From Ruminiclostridium papyrosolvens C7 (GTDB lineage Bacteria; Bacillota; Clostridia; Acetivibrionales; DSM-1351), in assembly GCF_000421965.1 (NCBI RefSeq), contig NZ_ATAY01000015.1, forward strand, positions 1 through 64,000: DNA of 64,000 nt, written 5' to 3'. Under the pieces are notes generated by a model. It worked only from the letters and a program-made list of their open reading frames with translations, ran no database searches and was not told where the DNA came from. A program made the position numbers and the translations under genes. Below, in pieces: positions 1 to 8,836 of this stretch. Within the stretch, counting starts at the first letter, position 1; each line of letters opens with the position of its first letter.

Positions 1-48
1 TAATAATAATAATAATAATAATATATATATTTTTTTTTATTTTGGAGT
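1..48. repeat. TAA/TA simple-sequence tract at window edge
   Basis: The first 22 bases are an uninterrupted TAA trinucleotide run, followed by TA dinucleotides and a T-run. It lies just past the stop codon of the minus-strand beta-glucosidase. No hairpin is visible, and the tract is cut by the window edge, so its full length is unknown. Confidence 0.6.
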
Positions 49-1401
49 TTATATTAATATTTCGCCATTTGTTTCTATAATTCTCTTATACCTTAATGCT
101 GACTGCTTAAGTTTGCGACTGTAGTTACTGTAATCCACGTATACTAGTCCAAACCTCTTTGCATATCCATATGCCCACTCAAAATTGTCAAGGAGTGACC
201 AGTAAAAATATCCTCTTACGTCGGCCCCGTCATCTATAGACTTTGACAGAGCAGAAAGATATTGATTCATATAATCTTCCCTCTGAGTATCATTGATTTT
301 TCCGTCAGTACTTACCCAGTCATTATTTGCCATACCGTTTTCTGTAATGTACACAGGCAAATTATATCTTTCAGATATAAATCTAGTTACCCAGTACAGA
401 GTTTCCGGTTTAAACGACCATTCCATGGAAGTTTTGCCTATACCAACAGGTAGTTTAAGGTTTCTGTATTTTTTATCTTCACATGCTTCCACAATTGAAC
501 CTATATAAACATTGATGCCTATATAATCAAGGGGCACGCAGATATCCTTCATATCCTCCTGCCAGCCTTTAGGAAGGTACGGTATCAAACTTTTCGGATA
601 CTCCCCCTTTATTGCAGGCTCGAAAAGGTCTCCAAATCCAAAGTCGATTGAATCTTCAGAACGTTCTCTGTCAAAAAGCACATTGCGTGCAGCCTGCAGG
701 TCGGCCTCACTATCTGATGCAGGAATCCCAACTTCTCCACAGGATACCAGCCCTACTTTGACTTCCCCTTTAGCATTTTGACGTATTGCTTTTGCAGCAA
801 GTCCTAATCCCTTTAAATTATGATGCCATGCTCTTACCACCTGATTTATCGGAAGCTCCAAGCCCGGTGCATGCCAGCCTGTGCCGTAACCGAATCCAAT
901 GTAACATTGGGATTCGTTACTGGTTACCCAATACTTTACTCTGTCGGAAAATAGTCTTGAACATATTGCCGCATAATTTTCAAACCAATAAGGGCTTTCA
1001 GAATTAAGCCATCCGCCCTTATATTGAAGCTCCATTGGGTAGTCCCAGTGAAATAAAGTTACATATGGCTCTATACCATTTTCAATTAACTCATTAATGA
1101 GATTATTATAGTAGTTGACACCTTCCATATTTATTTCACCTGTACCATTAGGTAAAATTCTGCTCCAGCTTATGGAAAACCTGTATGCCTTAATACCGAT
1201 CTGTTTCATCAACTGTACGTCCTCAGAGTACCTGTGATAGCTGTCACATGCAAAATCTCCGTTATCACCGTCAGTTATTTTGCCTTTCATCCTGCAGAAT
1301 TCGTCCCAGACAGACTCACCTCTACCACCTTCGTGTACAGCTCCCTCAATCTGATATGATGCTGTTGCTGTACCCCAAACAAAACCTTCTTTGAATGCCA
1401 T
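49..1401 (-). CDS. GH1 family beta-glucosidase
   Basis: Glycoside hydrolase family 1 enzyme of 450 aa, the usual length. It should hydrolyse beta-linked glucosides such as cellobiose, and the lack of a signal peptide suggests a cytoplasmic enzyme. The N-terminal GFVWGTATASYQIEGA block and the nucleophile motif YITENGMA near residue 355 are typical. The acid/base region reads SNES where most members have NEP; the catalytic Glu is kept. I chose the ATG at 1401, about 12 bases after a GAGGGTGG-like site; a GTG five codons earlier is possible. Its start lies 24 bases after the stop of pcrA on the same strand, so it is probably read through from pcrA. Confidence 0.93.
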   Translation of the reverse strand: MAFKEGFVWGTATASYQIEGAVHEGGRGESVWDEFCRMKGKITDGDNGDFACDSYHRYSEDVQLMKQIGIKAYRFSISWSRILPNGTGEINMEGVNYYNNLINELIENGIEPYVTLFHWDYPMELQYKGGWLNSESPYWFENYAAICSRLFSDRVKYWVTSNESQCYIGFGYGTGWHAPGLELPINQVVRAWHHNLKGLGLAAKAIRQNAKGEVKVGLVSCGEVGIPASDSEADLQAARNVLFDRERSEDSIDFGFGDLFEPAIKGEYPKSLIPYLPKGWQEDMKDICVPLDYIGINVYIGSIVEACEDKKYRNLKLPVGIGKTSMEWSFKPETLYWVTRFISERYNLPVYITENGMANNDWVSTDGKINDTQREDYMNQYLSALSKSIDDGADVRGYFYWSLLDNFEWAYGYAKRFGLVYVDYSNYSRKLKQSALRYKRIIETNGEILI

Positions 1402-1425
1402 TAAATTAACACCCACCCTCTGTTT

Positions 1426-3834
1426 TTATAATCTTCTTAAATTTGCCATAGAAGCCATTAGTCTTTTCATTCCGGCACCTTCAAACTGTATTTCCAATAC
1501 CTGATCGCTGCTGTCTGCTGTTACCTTCGAAATAGTTCCTTTTCCGAATTTTTTATGCTCGACTTTATCACCTACGCTGAAATCACCCGATGTATTGGAA
1601 CCCCCTGATGAAGGTTTCGGTATACTACGTCCAAATCCATTAATCTGCTGACTGGTAGGACTTTTTACCGATGTACCTGCTGAGCTGCCCCCAAATCCAC
1701 GTGTAACAAGATTTGAATTTAACAAATCCTTCAAGGAACCGGAACCAGCAGGTGTACTTGAAGTTGTTGACGAAGTTGATTTTGAGGTACCAAAAGCAGC
1801 TTGTGTTCCGGAACTTTGGGCTGTACTCCAGGTTTGAGCATTGCCGGAACCCGAACTCTTACCCCACGAGAGTGTTTCCTTGGATCTTGAGGAGCTTCCC
1901 GATGGTTTAAATGGATATTCCACAAGTTCTTCAGGTATCTCTGCTAAAAATCTGGATGGTCTGTTGTAGCTTGAATTCCCGAAAAGAGTTCTGAAACGGG
2001 CATTTGACATATAGAGTTTCTCTCTCGCTCTGGTAATACCCACATAGCAAAGCCTTCTTTCTTCTTCCAGCTGTTCCGGTCCCTCGGTAATTGCCCTGTA
2101 GCCCGGAAAGACGCCTTCTTCCAAACCCGGAATAAACACAACCGGGAATTCAAGTCCCTTTGCACTGTGCATTGTCATAAGAACCACGTAATCCTGATCC
2201 TCTTGGAGACTGTCAATGTCCGAAACCAGAGATATATGTGCAAGGAATTCTTCCAGTGAATTGTCCTCACTTTGTTTTTCAAACTCCATGGCAACCGATT
2301 TTAATTCTTTTATGTTCTCAATTCTTGACTGAGCTTCAACTGTATTCTCAATCTCATATTCTCTCAGGATCCCTGAATCTTCAACTACAATATCCAACAG
2401 TTGAGATATTGACATATTTTCCTTCATAGTCCTGAATTTATTAATCATAAGTGAAAAGTTTCCTAATTTTTGAGCGGCCCTTTTTAATGAAGGAAACTCT
2501 TCTGAATTTGAAATAACCGTAAACAAGGATACATTTGTTTGGTATGCCAATACCTCTGCATTTTCAACTGTTGCATCACCTATTCCCCTTTTAGGCACAT
2601 TGATAACCCTTTTCAGGCTCACATTGTCCCCGGGATTTTGTACTAACCTCATGTAAGCAATTATATCTTTTATTTCTTTTCTGTCATAGAATTTTTGTCC
2701 GCCAACAATCTTGTAAGGTATTCCTTCCCGCATGAACATTTCTTCAAGTACACGGGACTGGGCATTAATTCTGTAAAGTACTGCAAAATCCTTGTATTTC
2801 CTGTCTTCATCGGATATTATCCGCTGAATTTCCCTTGCTGTATAAAGAGCCTCTTCATGTTCATTGTCATTTTCACATATTACTATCTTGCTTCCACCCT
2901 TGTTGTCAGTCCAGAGGCTTTTGCTTTTTCTGCCTGTATTATTACCGATTACATGGTTTGCAGCATCCAGTATGTTCTGTGTTGACCTGTAGTTCTGCTC
3001 CAGCTTGATAGTACAACATTTCTTGAAATCCTTCTCGAAATCAAGGATATTTCTGATATTGGCGCCTCTCCAGCCGTATATTGACTGATCATCGTCACCT
3101 ACAACGCAAAGGTTTTCATGTGCCTGAGACAATTTGCGGACAAGCATGTACTGGGCAGTATTTGTATCCTGATACTCGTCCACAAGAATATACCTGAACC
3201 TTCTTTGATAATATTCAAGGACTTCCGGGTACTTGTCAAAAAGCTTTATCGTATTCATTATAATGTCGTCAAAGTCCAGAGCATTATTTGCTTTAAGCTT
3301 CTTTTCATAAAGCTTGTAAACTTTTGCAATCTTACTCATTCTGAAATCCGACGCGTACTGCTTTTCATAATGCTCGGCATCTATAAGTTCATCCTTTTGT
3401 TTGCCTATTGTTTCAAGGACTGATTTTGGAGGAAAGTTCTTCTCGTTTAAGCTTAATTCTTTCAGACACTCCTTTATTACCACTTGCTGATCCTGAGTAT
3501 CATATATTACAAAGCTTCTGTCGTAGCCAAGCTTCTCGATATCCCTTCTGAGTATTCTTATACAAATAGAGTGAAAGGTACCCACCCACATGTCATTACT
3601 CAAATCACCTATAAGTCCGGCTATTCTCTCTTTCATTTCTCGTGCTGCCTTGTTTGTAAAGGTTATAGCCAGTATATTTGAAGGGTATACTCCATGTTGT
3701 TCAATAAGATAGGCTATCCTATGAGTAAGAACTCTTGTTTTTCCTGACCCCGCACCGGCCAATATCAAAAGAGGACCTTCATTATGAAGTACTGCTTCTT
3801 TTTGCTCTCTGTTCAAGCCGCTTAATAAATCCAT
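1426..3834 (-). CDS. pcrA: ATP-dependent DNA helicase PcrA/UvrD
   Basis: Superfamily 1A 3'-5' DNA helicase of 802 aa, involved in repair and in removal of RecA or stalled complexes. Visible motifs are Walker A AGAGSGKT near residue 27, DEYQDTN (Walker B), VGDDDQSIYGWRGA, QNYRST and the C-terminal VGITRAREKLY. Residues of about 640-740 are a Ser/Gly/Thr-rich low-complexity linker. The C-terminus (GDKVEHKKFGKGTI) is the Tudor-like RNA-polymerase-binding module typical of PcrA. The start has a GGAGGGG site four bases upstream. The gene sits between the shikimate-kinase-like gene and the GH1 gene on the same strand. Confidence 0.96.
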   Translation of the reverse strand: MDLLSGLNREQKEAVLHNEGPLLILAGAGSGKTRVLTHRIAYLIEQHGVYPSNILAITFTNKAAREMKERIAGLIGDLSNDMWVGTFHSICIRILRRDIEKLGYDRSFVIYDTQDQQVVIKECLKELSLNEKNFPPKSVLETIGKQKDELIDAEHYEKQYASDFRMSKIAKVYKLYEKKLKANNALDFDDIIMNTIKLFDKYPEVLEYYQRRFRYILVDEYQDTNTAQYMLVRKLSQAHENLCVVGDDDQSIYGWRGANIRNILDFEKDFKKCCTIKLEQNYRSTQNILDAANHVIGNNTGRKSKSLWTDNKGGSKIVICENDNEHEEALYTAREIQRIISDEDRKYKDFAVLYRINAQSRVLEEMFMREGIPYKIVGGQKFYDRKEIKDIIAYMRLVQNPGDNVSLKRVINVPKRGIGDATVENAEVLAYQTNVSLFTVISNSEEFPSLKRAAQKLGNFSLMINKFRTMKENMSISQLLDIVVEDSGILREYEIENTVEAQSRIENIKELKSVAMEFEKQSEDNSLEEFLAHISLVSDIDSLQEDQDYVVLMTMHSAKGLEFPVVFIPGLEEGVFPGYRAITEGPEQLEEERRLCYVGITRAREKLYMSNARFRTLFGNSSYNRPSRFLAEIPEELVEYPFKPSGSSSRSKETLSWGKSSGSGNAQTWSTAQSSGTQAAFGTSKSTSSTTSSTPAGSGSLKDLLNSNLVTRGFGGSSAGTSVKSPTSQQINGFGRSIPKPSSGGSNTSGDFSVGDKVEHKKFGKGTISKVTADSSDQVLEIQFEGAGMKRLMASMANLRRL

Positions 3835-3902
3835 TTTTCCCCTCCGTAACCTCTGTATATCTCTAAAAATAATTTATCAGATTAAGTAATTAACATTATA
3901 AA

Positions 3903-3925
3903 TGCCGGATAAGTTCTACCCGGCA
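3903..3925 (-). terminator. weak hairpin after shikimate-kinase-like gene
   Basis: TGCCGG pairs with CCGGCA across an 11-base loop in the gap before pcrA. The following minus-strand tract is T-rich (TTTATAATG) but not a strict T-run, so it is at most a weak terminator. Confidence 0.4.
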
Positions 3926-3950
3926 TAATAATTATATTTCATTTCAAGCT

Positions 3951-4454
3951 TTATGACAAGGAATCAAGTTTTTCATGTATCATTTCCACTGTTGAATCGA
4001 TGGAACCCTCTGAACAATCTATTATTATATCTGCATACTTTTCATACAAGGGCTGTCTTTTTCTATATATGTCTTTCAGACTTTGCCCGGGGCCTAAAAC
4101 AACGCCCCTTGTTTTAAGGTTTTTCAGCCTTTTGTAGACAGTGTCCATATCTACATACAGGTAAATTACTGTTCCTGTTTTCTTTAAATGCTCCATTGCC
4201 TGCTCACTGTATACCACGCTTCCCCCTGTAGCAATAACTGTATCAGAGCAACTGAGAGATTGTATTGCAGACTCTTCTATTTTAAGGAAAGCATCTGTTC
4301 CATCGCTATTTATGATTTCCTGTAGCAGCCTTCCTTGTGTTGTCTGTATCAAAACGTCGGTATCAATAAATGACATCCCCCGGTGCTTTGCAACAATAAC
4401 TCCCACAGTACTTTTACCTGCACTTGGCATTCCAATAAGAATAATATTTTTCAT
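3951..4454 (-). CDS. shikimate kinase-like P-loop kinase with altered motifs
   Basis: A 167-aa nucleoside-monophosphate-kinase-fold protein whose closest recognisable family is shikimate kinase (AroK/AroL, phosphorylation of shikimate 3-OH). Walker A GMPSAGKST lies at residues 8-16 and the substrate-binding FIDTD motif near residue 30. Key positions differ from the family: the FR arginine that binds shikimate (R58 in E. coli AroK) reads FLK, the GGG loop reads GGS, and the lid RP reads RGVV. The terminal RxPLYEKYAD motif is kept. It may therefore act on another substrate. GGAGGG lies 4 bases before ATG, and the start is 19 bases after the LtaS-like gene, suggesting one operon. Confidence 0.75.
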   Translation of the reverse strand: MKNIILIGMPSAGKSTVGVIVAKHRGMSFIDTDVLIQTTQGRLLQEIINSDGTDAFLKIEESAIQSLSCSDTVIATGGSVVYSEQAMEHLKKTGTVIYLYVDMDTVYKRLKNLKTRGVVLGPGQSLKDIYRKRQPLYEKYADIIIDCSEGSIDSTVEMIHEKLDSLS

Positions 4455-4473
4455 ATTCCCTCCGAAAAGCCTT

Positions 4474-6351
4474 TTATTTTTTGAAAAAGTTTGTCTTTAT
4501 TGCCATATCCGCATATTCAAGTCCATTAAGCAGTTCCTTTTGCTTAGCCTTATCAATATTCCCTCGAAATTCTCCGTCAGCCAGTAATACATAGTCCTGC
4601 TGTGTATTAAGAAGGTTTCTTCCAAATGAAGTTGATTCGTATTCACTTTTATCTATTCCAAAAGAGTATAAAAGCGTCGGCATCAAATCAATCTGCCCTC
4701 CGGTTGTGTTAATAACCTGTGGTGCCTGCCCCTTTTCGTATAAAATCAGAGGTATTTTTTTGCCATTTTCAAGCCACCAGCTTTGAGACGGCTTTATATT
4801 TTTGATTTGGTCATCAAAATATTTATGAACTGAATCGTGATCACCATATATAGCTACTACTGTATTATCCAGTATTCCTTCCTTATCAAGTTCATCAAGG
4901 AAAGTTCCAATGCATCTGTCAGTGTAGTTTATGCTCTGGAAGTATCCCCCAAGCCTTGTGTTTTCAAGGTAGCTATCCAATTTTAAATTTTGGTGCTCTT
5001 TAGGCATTTCAAATGGAGAATGACTTGTAAGAGTAACCATAAAATTGTAAAATGGCTGCTTCTGCTTTATAATAGTATCCTTTATCTGTCTGAAATAAGA
5101 ACCGTCGCTTAATCCCAGGAATATTATCTCATCCATTTTAAAGCTTTTTGCATCTATACACTGTTGGAAGCCCATGTTTGTCAGTGCTTCTTTCCAATTC
5201 CAGTATGCACCGTCATCCGGGTGAATCGCTTTGGTGGAGTAACCGTTCTTTTCCATTATCTTAGGCAGTGAATTATACTCAGTATATGGAAATCTGAAAA
5301 ATGTACTTCCTTTTCGCACCGGGAAAACAGAGGTGTTCGTCATCAGGTCTGCATCAGAACTTGTTCCCTCATTAACCTGAGTATAATAGTTGTCAAAATA
5401 TATGCTGTTCTTCAAAAGCTTGTTCAGTGTAGGAGTAATTTCCTGTCCGTTTACAGACTGTCCGATAACGAAGTTTTCAAGAGACTCTACCTGAAGCACC
5501 AACAAATTTTTACCTTTGTACATACCTTTATAGCTGTTCTCCGGTAGATTTTCCTTCTTGTCGTCAATCCACGTCTGAATCTCTGTACGGTCTTTTTCTG
5601 ATATTTTATATGGCCTGAAATCTGCAAAGAATACATAGCAGTCATATACATGATATCCTAAAGGAGAAGCATTGCATATGGTGGCTTCAGGCTTCCAGTA
5701 AGTATGGAAAATATAAGCATATTTATTGTTTCCGTATACGTCAGTAGCAATATAGCTACCCACAATAATGGCTAAAGACAGGGTAAATAATGAACCGAAA
5801 GCAATAAGTCTGGTTTTTAAACTTGTAAATAAAGGCGACGAATAATACATCTTTCTTGTAATTATCAGTATTGCTGCAAGAATTGGTATATCGATAAAAA
5901 ATATTATATCGCAGGGCCTGAACATTGCAAAAATACTGCCCCAAAGATTATTTACATTTCCGGTTTGTCTCAATAGCTGGGTTGATAGAAAATTCCCGTT
6001 TGCCCTAAGGTACACCGCATCAAATACAAAAAGAAATGAACATAGAAAATTGAGTATCAGAAGAAGCCATAACCGCCCTTTTCCTTTAGCCAAAAAGTTG
6101 AAGGATACGATTATAAGTAAAAAAGCCACGCATACTGACATATATGTGATATTACTAAAACCACGGGCTATGTCAATAATCGATTTATCTTCGCTATATA
6201 CAAAACCCATAAGAACTATTGATTTAAAAAGAAGTATTGCAAGAGTCAATATTGACATCCATTCCTGAGTAAGATAATCAACTATACGCGTTTTACGGCC
6301 AAAACCCCTGCGATTTGCCATGACTATTCCATATGAAGGTTTTCCCAGCAT
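4474..6351 (-). CDS. LtaS-like membrane sulfatase / phosphoglycerol transferase
   Basis: A 625-aa protein with about five N-terminal transmembrane segments (residues 30-215) and an extracellular alkaline-phosphatase/sulfatase domain (about 270-600), the architecture of lipoteichoic acid synthase. LtaS enzymes transfer glycerol-phosphate from phosphatidylglycerol onto a glycolipid-anchored polymer. Supporting motifs are LQVESLEN (metal-binding Glu), NEGTSSDADLMTN with the putative catalytic Thr, and IYGDHDS near residue 490. The start at 6351 has GGGAG eight bases upstream; a later in-frame ATG at 6321 has no good site. Exact substrate is not certain, since other polyglycerol-phosphate transferases share the fold. 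Confidence 0.88.
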   Translation of the reverse strand: MLGKPSYGIVMANRRGFGRKTRIVDYLTQEWMSILTLAILLFKSIVLMGFVYSEDKSIIDIARGFSNITYMSVCVAFLLIIVSFNFLAKGKGRLWLLLILNFLCSFLFVFDAVYLRANGNFLSTQLLRQTGNVNNLWGSIFAMFRPCDIIFFIDIPILAAILIITRKMYYSSPLFTSLKTRLIAFGSLFTLSLAIIVGSYIATDVYGNNKYAYIFHTYWKPEATICNASPLGYHVYDCYVFFADFRPYKISEKDRTEIQTWIDDKKENLPENSYKGMYKGKNLLVLQVESLENFVIGQSVNGQEITPTLNKLLKNSIYFDNYYTQVNEGTSSDADLMTNTSVFPVRKGSTFFRFPYTEYNSLPKIMEKNGYSTKAIHPDDGAYWNWKEALTNMGFQQCIDAKSFKMDEIIFLGLSDGSYFRQIKDTIIKQKQPFYNFMVTLTSHSPFEMPKEHQNLKLDSYLENTRLGGYFQSINYTDRCIGTFLDELDKEGILDNTVVAIYGDHDSVHKYFDDQIKNIKPSQSWWLENGKKIPLILYEKGQAPQVINTTGGQIDLMPTLLYSFGIDKSEYESTSFGRNLLNTQQDYVLLADGEFRGNIDKAKQKELLNGLEYADMAIKTNFFKK

Positions 6352-6480
6352 AAATACAATTCTCCCGATATTTATAAATTATATACAGACTGTATGTATT
6401 ATATTACTTTACAGGTTAAATGTAAAACAAGTTTTCTAAAATTGTACATGTAAATATCTTGAAATTTCAGGTCTTATTCA

Positions 6481-6541
6481 AAATAAAAACGGCATGTACC
6501 AGCTGCTTTATAAGCACTGCTGATACATGCCGTCTTTTTTT
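6481..6541. terminator. bidirectional intrinsic terminator after hpf
   Basis: Arms ACGGCATGTA (6489-6498) and TACATGCCGT (6524-6533) form a long stem, with an inner CAGCTGC/GCACTGCTG pairing. T-runs flank it on both strands, TTTTTATTTT on the minus side, so it ends hpf transcription. Confidence 0.85.
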
Positions 6542-6546
6542 ATTAA

Positions 6547-7077
6547 TTAGAATTCCGGTTCAATTAGTCCGTAATTTCCGTCTTTTCTCTTATAAACTAC
6601 GTTAACCTGCCTTGAGTCTGCATTGTAGAACATAAAGAACTCATGTCCCAACAGATTCATCTGCAATATTGCCTCTTCAACATCCATTGGCTTTACAGCA
6701 AACCTTTTTGACCTTACAACATTGAATTCAGTTTCCTCCTGAACATCATCATTAAATTTTGAGTTATCTACTCTGAAATCGTTCTCGTGGAATCTTCTTT
6801 CCAGTCTGGTCTTGTTCTTTCTAATCTGTCTTTCTATTAGGTCTACTGCTCTATCAATAGATGTATACATATCTTCGTTCTGATCTTCTGCTCTTAATGT
6901 TACCCCATTGAATGGTATTGTTATTTCAACAATCTGGCTGACTCTCTGAACACTCAATGTTACATGCACTTCAGTATCACTGTTAAAAAATTTCTCCAGC
7001 TTTTTTACTCTTTTTGTTACTTTTTCTCTGAGTGCCTCTGTAATTTCAATATTTTTTCCGCTAATAATTATATTCAT
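6547..7077 (-). CDS. hpf: long-form ribosome hibernation promoting factor HPF
   Basis: A 176-aa long HPF (YvyD/RaiA family) that dimerises and inactivates 70S ribosomes as 100S particles in stationary phase. The N-terminal S30AE/RaiA domain (MNIIISGKNIEITEALREKV, about 1-100) is followed by a linker and a C-terminal dimerisation domain (about 115-176: VRSKRFAVKPMDVEEAI ... LGHEFFMFYNADS). GGAGAGGGG lies 8 bases before ATG. It is monocistronic, with a terminator directly downstream and a 400-base upstream spacer that contains several DnaA boxes. Confidence 0.97.
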   Translation of the reverse strand: MNIIISGKNIEITEALREKVTKRVKKLEKFFNSDTEVHVTLSVQRVSQIVEITIPFNGVTLRAEDQNEDMYTSIDRAVDLIERQIRKNKTRLERRFHENDFRVDNSKFNDDVQEETEFNVVRSKRFAVKPMDVEEAILQMNLLGHEFFMFYNADSRQVNVVYKRKDGNYGLIEPEF

Positions 7078-7258
7078 AATAACAGCCCCTCTCCATTTTT
7101 GTCTAAGTATTACTTTATAATATCCAATAGCGGTACATGTTATGAATCTATTATTCTACGTCATAACAAGAAAATCCTCCCCAAACTTTGCTAATAAACA
7201 TAATTTTATAACAATTTAACTTATTTTATGTTAAATTTTAATTTGGAAATCACAAAAG

Positions 7259-7366
7259 TTTTGCACAGGTATTCAACAAAACACCTGTTTTGTGTATATG
7301 TTTCTGTGGATAATGTGCATAACCTTGTTTATAACTTATAATATAGGAATTTTCCACTGTGGATAA
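7259..7366. promoter_or_regulatory. cluster of DnaA boxes
   Basis: On the minus strand TTATGCACA and TTATCCACA lie back to back (7322-7305), and a further TTATCCACA is at 7366-7358. On the plus strand TTTTGCACA is at 7259-7267. The minus-strand boxes match the established DnaA box TTATNCACA exactly; the plus-strand one fits the relaxed TT(A/T)TNCACA form. No dnaA or dnaN gene is adjacent. Confidence 0.65.
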
Positions 7367-7402
7367 CATCTAAACCTCTGTAGATTTCTTAATACAAAAA
7401 CA

Positions 7403-7439
7403 GGTTGACTCTCAGATAATATAAACCTTACAGTCAACC
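7403..7439 (-). terminator. hairpin after zinc-ribbon gene
   Basis: GGTTGACT (7403-7410) pairs with AGTCAACC (7432-7439). On the minus strand it is followed by TGTTTTTG, which fits an intrinsic terminator for the zinc-ribbon gene. Confidence 0.6.
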
Positions 7440-7477
7440 CAATTATATTTTTTATTAATATGTCTATTAAGTATGTA

Positions 7478-7741
7478 CTATTTTTTATTAGCAAAACATT
7501 TGCTACATAATACAGGCTTATCTAAATGAGGTTTGAACGGAACCTTTGTGGTTTGCCCACATTCTGCACAAACAGCCTCAAATAATTCTCTTTTTGATGA
7601 GTGGTCACGCTTACTTCTACAAGCTTTACATCTGGTTGGTTCATTCTGAAAACCCTTCTCAGCATAGAACTCCTGTTCACCCGCAGAAAAAATAAATTCA
7701 TTTTCACATTCTTTGCAAACCAAGGTTTTGTCAGTGTACAT
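7478..7741 (-). CDS. small zinc-ribbon protein
   Basis: An 87-aa protein with four CxxC pairs: CKEC near residue 9, CKAC near 38, CAEC near 58 and CSKC near 79, giving two probable zinc ribbons. The N-terminal half (DKTLVCKECENEF ... RCKACR) matches the 'probable zinc-ribbon' family common in Firmicutes; no biochemical role is established that I know of. The C-terminal CxxC-(x)-CxxC half resembles FYDLN/CXXC-repeat proteins that bind nucleic acid or proteins. AGGGAG lies just before ATG at 7741. Single gene with its own terminator. Confidence 0.85.
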   Translation of the reverse strand: MYTDKTLVCKECENEFIFSAGEQEFYAEKGFQNEPTRCKACRSKRDHSSKRELFEAVCAECGQTTKVPFKPHLDKPVLCSKCFANKK

Positions 7742-7880
7742 TTTATCTCCCTCACTTCACAGGTATTTGTTTTACATTATATTACATGTGACCCTATTTT
7801 TCAATAATTAATTTTCCATACATATACATTTGATACAATAGTTACCTATAAATTGACCGAAGTAGTAAATTAAGTACAGT

Positions 7881-8810
7881 TTATTTGATATTTTCCCAAA
7901 GACGGTTAGGATATTTATGTTCCGAAACCATGTCACTTATTGCTTTCTTTACAACCGGCTTATCGTCCTGATATGTAACACCGTACCACTTATCCGCAGT
8001 TGAGAGCACCTTGACATCTGCTTTGCCTTCCTTGATAAGATTATCCACAACTGTAGGCAGAAAATACTCCGCTTTCAAAAGATTATCCTTATTCCTTCTC
8101 AGAAATTCAGGAAAGCCCTCCTCAAGTTCCTGTAAAATACTCGGGTTAAAGCCCCATGTGTTCATAGACACAATACTCTTTTCAGGTATCTTAATCCAAT
8201 TCGTATCGTCCTCGGTGTATTTAGTCTCATTTCCGAATTTCACTATCTTTGTTCTTTCATGAATATCAATGAGATTTCCCTGACTGTCTACATTGCAAAC
8301 CCCTCTTGCAACATGGCCGTTTTCAGTAAGTGTATTCTCTATAACAAATCCCACCATACAATATTTGTATTTGTTATCTGCATCCTGATTATTTGTCAGA
8401 AATCCATTCAGAAGCTTGTATGTCTCAGCCCCGTAAAAATCATCTGCATTTATAACTGCAAAAGGAGTTTTAACAGCATCTTTGGCACTTAGCACCGCAT
8501 GTCCCGTTCCCCAGGGCTTCACTCTTCCTTCAGGAACACTAAAGCCTTGAGGCAGGTTGTCTACTTTTTGATAAACATATTCCACGTCAATAATTCCCTC
8601 TATTTTCTTACCAACCACCTCTCGGAAGGTGTCCTCTATTTCCTTTTTTATTATGAATACAACCTTGTTGAATCCGGCTCTGATGGCATCATAAATAGAA
8701 AACTCCATTATTATTTCGCCGTTGGGCCCTACAGGGTCAATCTGCTTTAAACCGCCATATCTGCTTCCCATACCTGCTGCCATTATGACTAAAGCTGTGT
8801 TATTTTTCAT
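7881..8810 (-). CDS. sugar-phosphate nucleotidyltransferase
   Basis: A 309-aa GT-A fold nucleotidyltransferase that should join an NTP and a sugar-1-phosphate. The signature MAAGMGSRYGGLKQ at the N-terminus is the NTP-binding loop, followed by PVGPNGE, WGTGHAVL and the metal-binding INADDFYG. It resembles bacterial UDP-glucose pyrophosphorylase-like proteins but is not a close GalU. AAGGAGAA upstream selects the ATG at 8810; a GTG at 8828 lacks a site. It follows galE by 26 bases, so the two probably work together in UDP-hexose supply for surface polysaccharide or galactose use. Confidence 0.85.
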   Translation of the reverse strand: MKNNTALVIMAAGMGSRYGGLKQIDPVGPNGEIIMEFSIYDAIRAGFNKVVFIIKKEIEDTFREVVGKKIEGIIDVEYVYQKVDNLPQGFSVPEGRVKPWGTGHAVLSAKDAVKTPFAVINADDFYGAETYKLLNGFLTNNQDADNKYKYCMVGFVIENTLTENGHVARGVCNVDSQGNLIDIHERTKIVKFGNETKYTEDDTNWIKIPEKSIVSMNTWGFNPSILQELEEGFPEFLRRNKDNLLKAEYFLPTVVDNLIKEGKADVKVLSTADKWYGVTYQDDKPVVKKAISDMVSEHKYPNRLWENIK

Positions 8811-8836
8811 GTCAAATTCTCCTTGCACGATTTTAA

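Larger units (their letters stand above)
7078..7477. other. 400-base intergenic region with DnaA-box cluster
   Basis: AT-rich spacer between hpf and the zinc-ribbon gene, both on the minus strand. It holds the hpf 5' region, at least three matches to the DnaA box TTATNCACA plus one related site (7259-7366), and a terminator-like hairpin at 7403-7439. I found no ORF with a ribosome binding site and no recognisable RNA gene in it. Confidence 0.7.

Noticed and set aside
2695..2985. 96-codon plus-strand frame inside pcrA
   Set aside because: Antisense shadow: no ribosome site, hydrophobic composition expected from the complementary strand of a charged protein.
7078..7477. Possible chromosomal replication origin
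   Set aside because: DnaA boxes are present but no dnaA, dnaN, rnpA/rpmH or gyr genes are near, and the gene order is not that of an oriC region. Reported as a DnaA-box cluster only.
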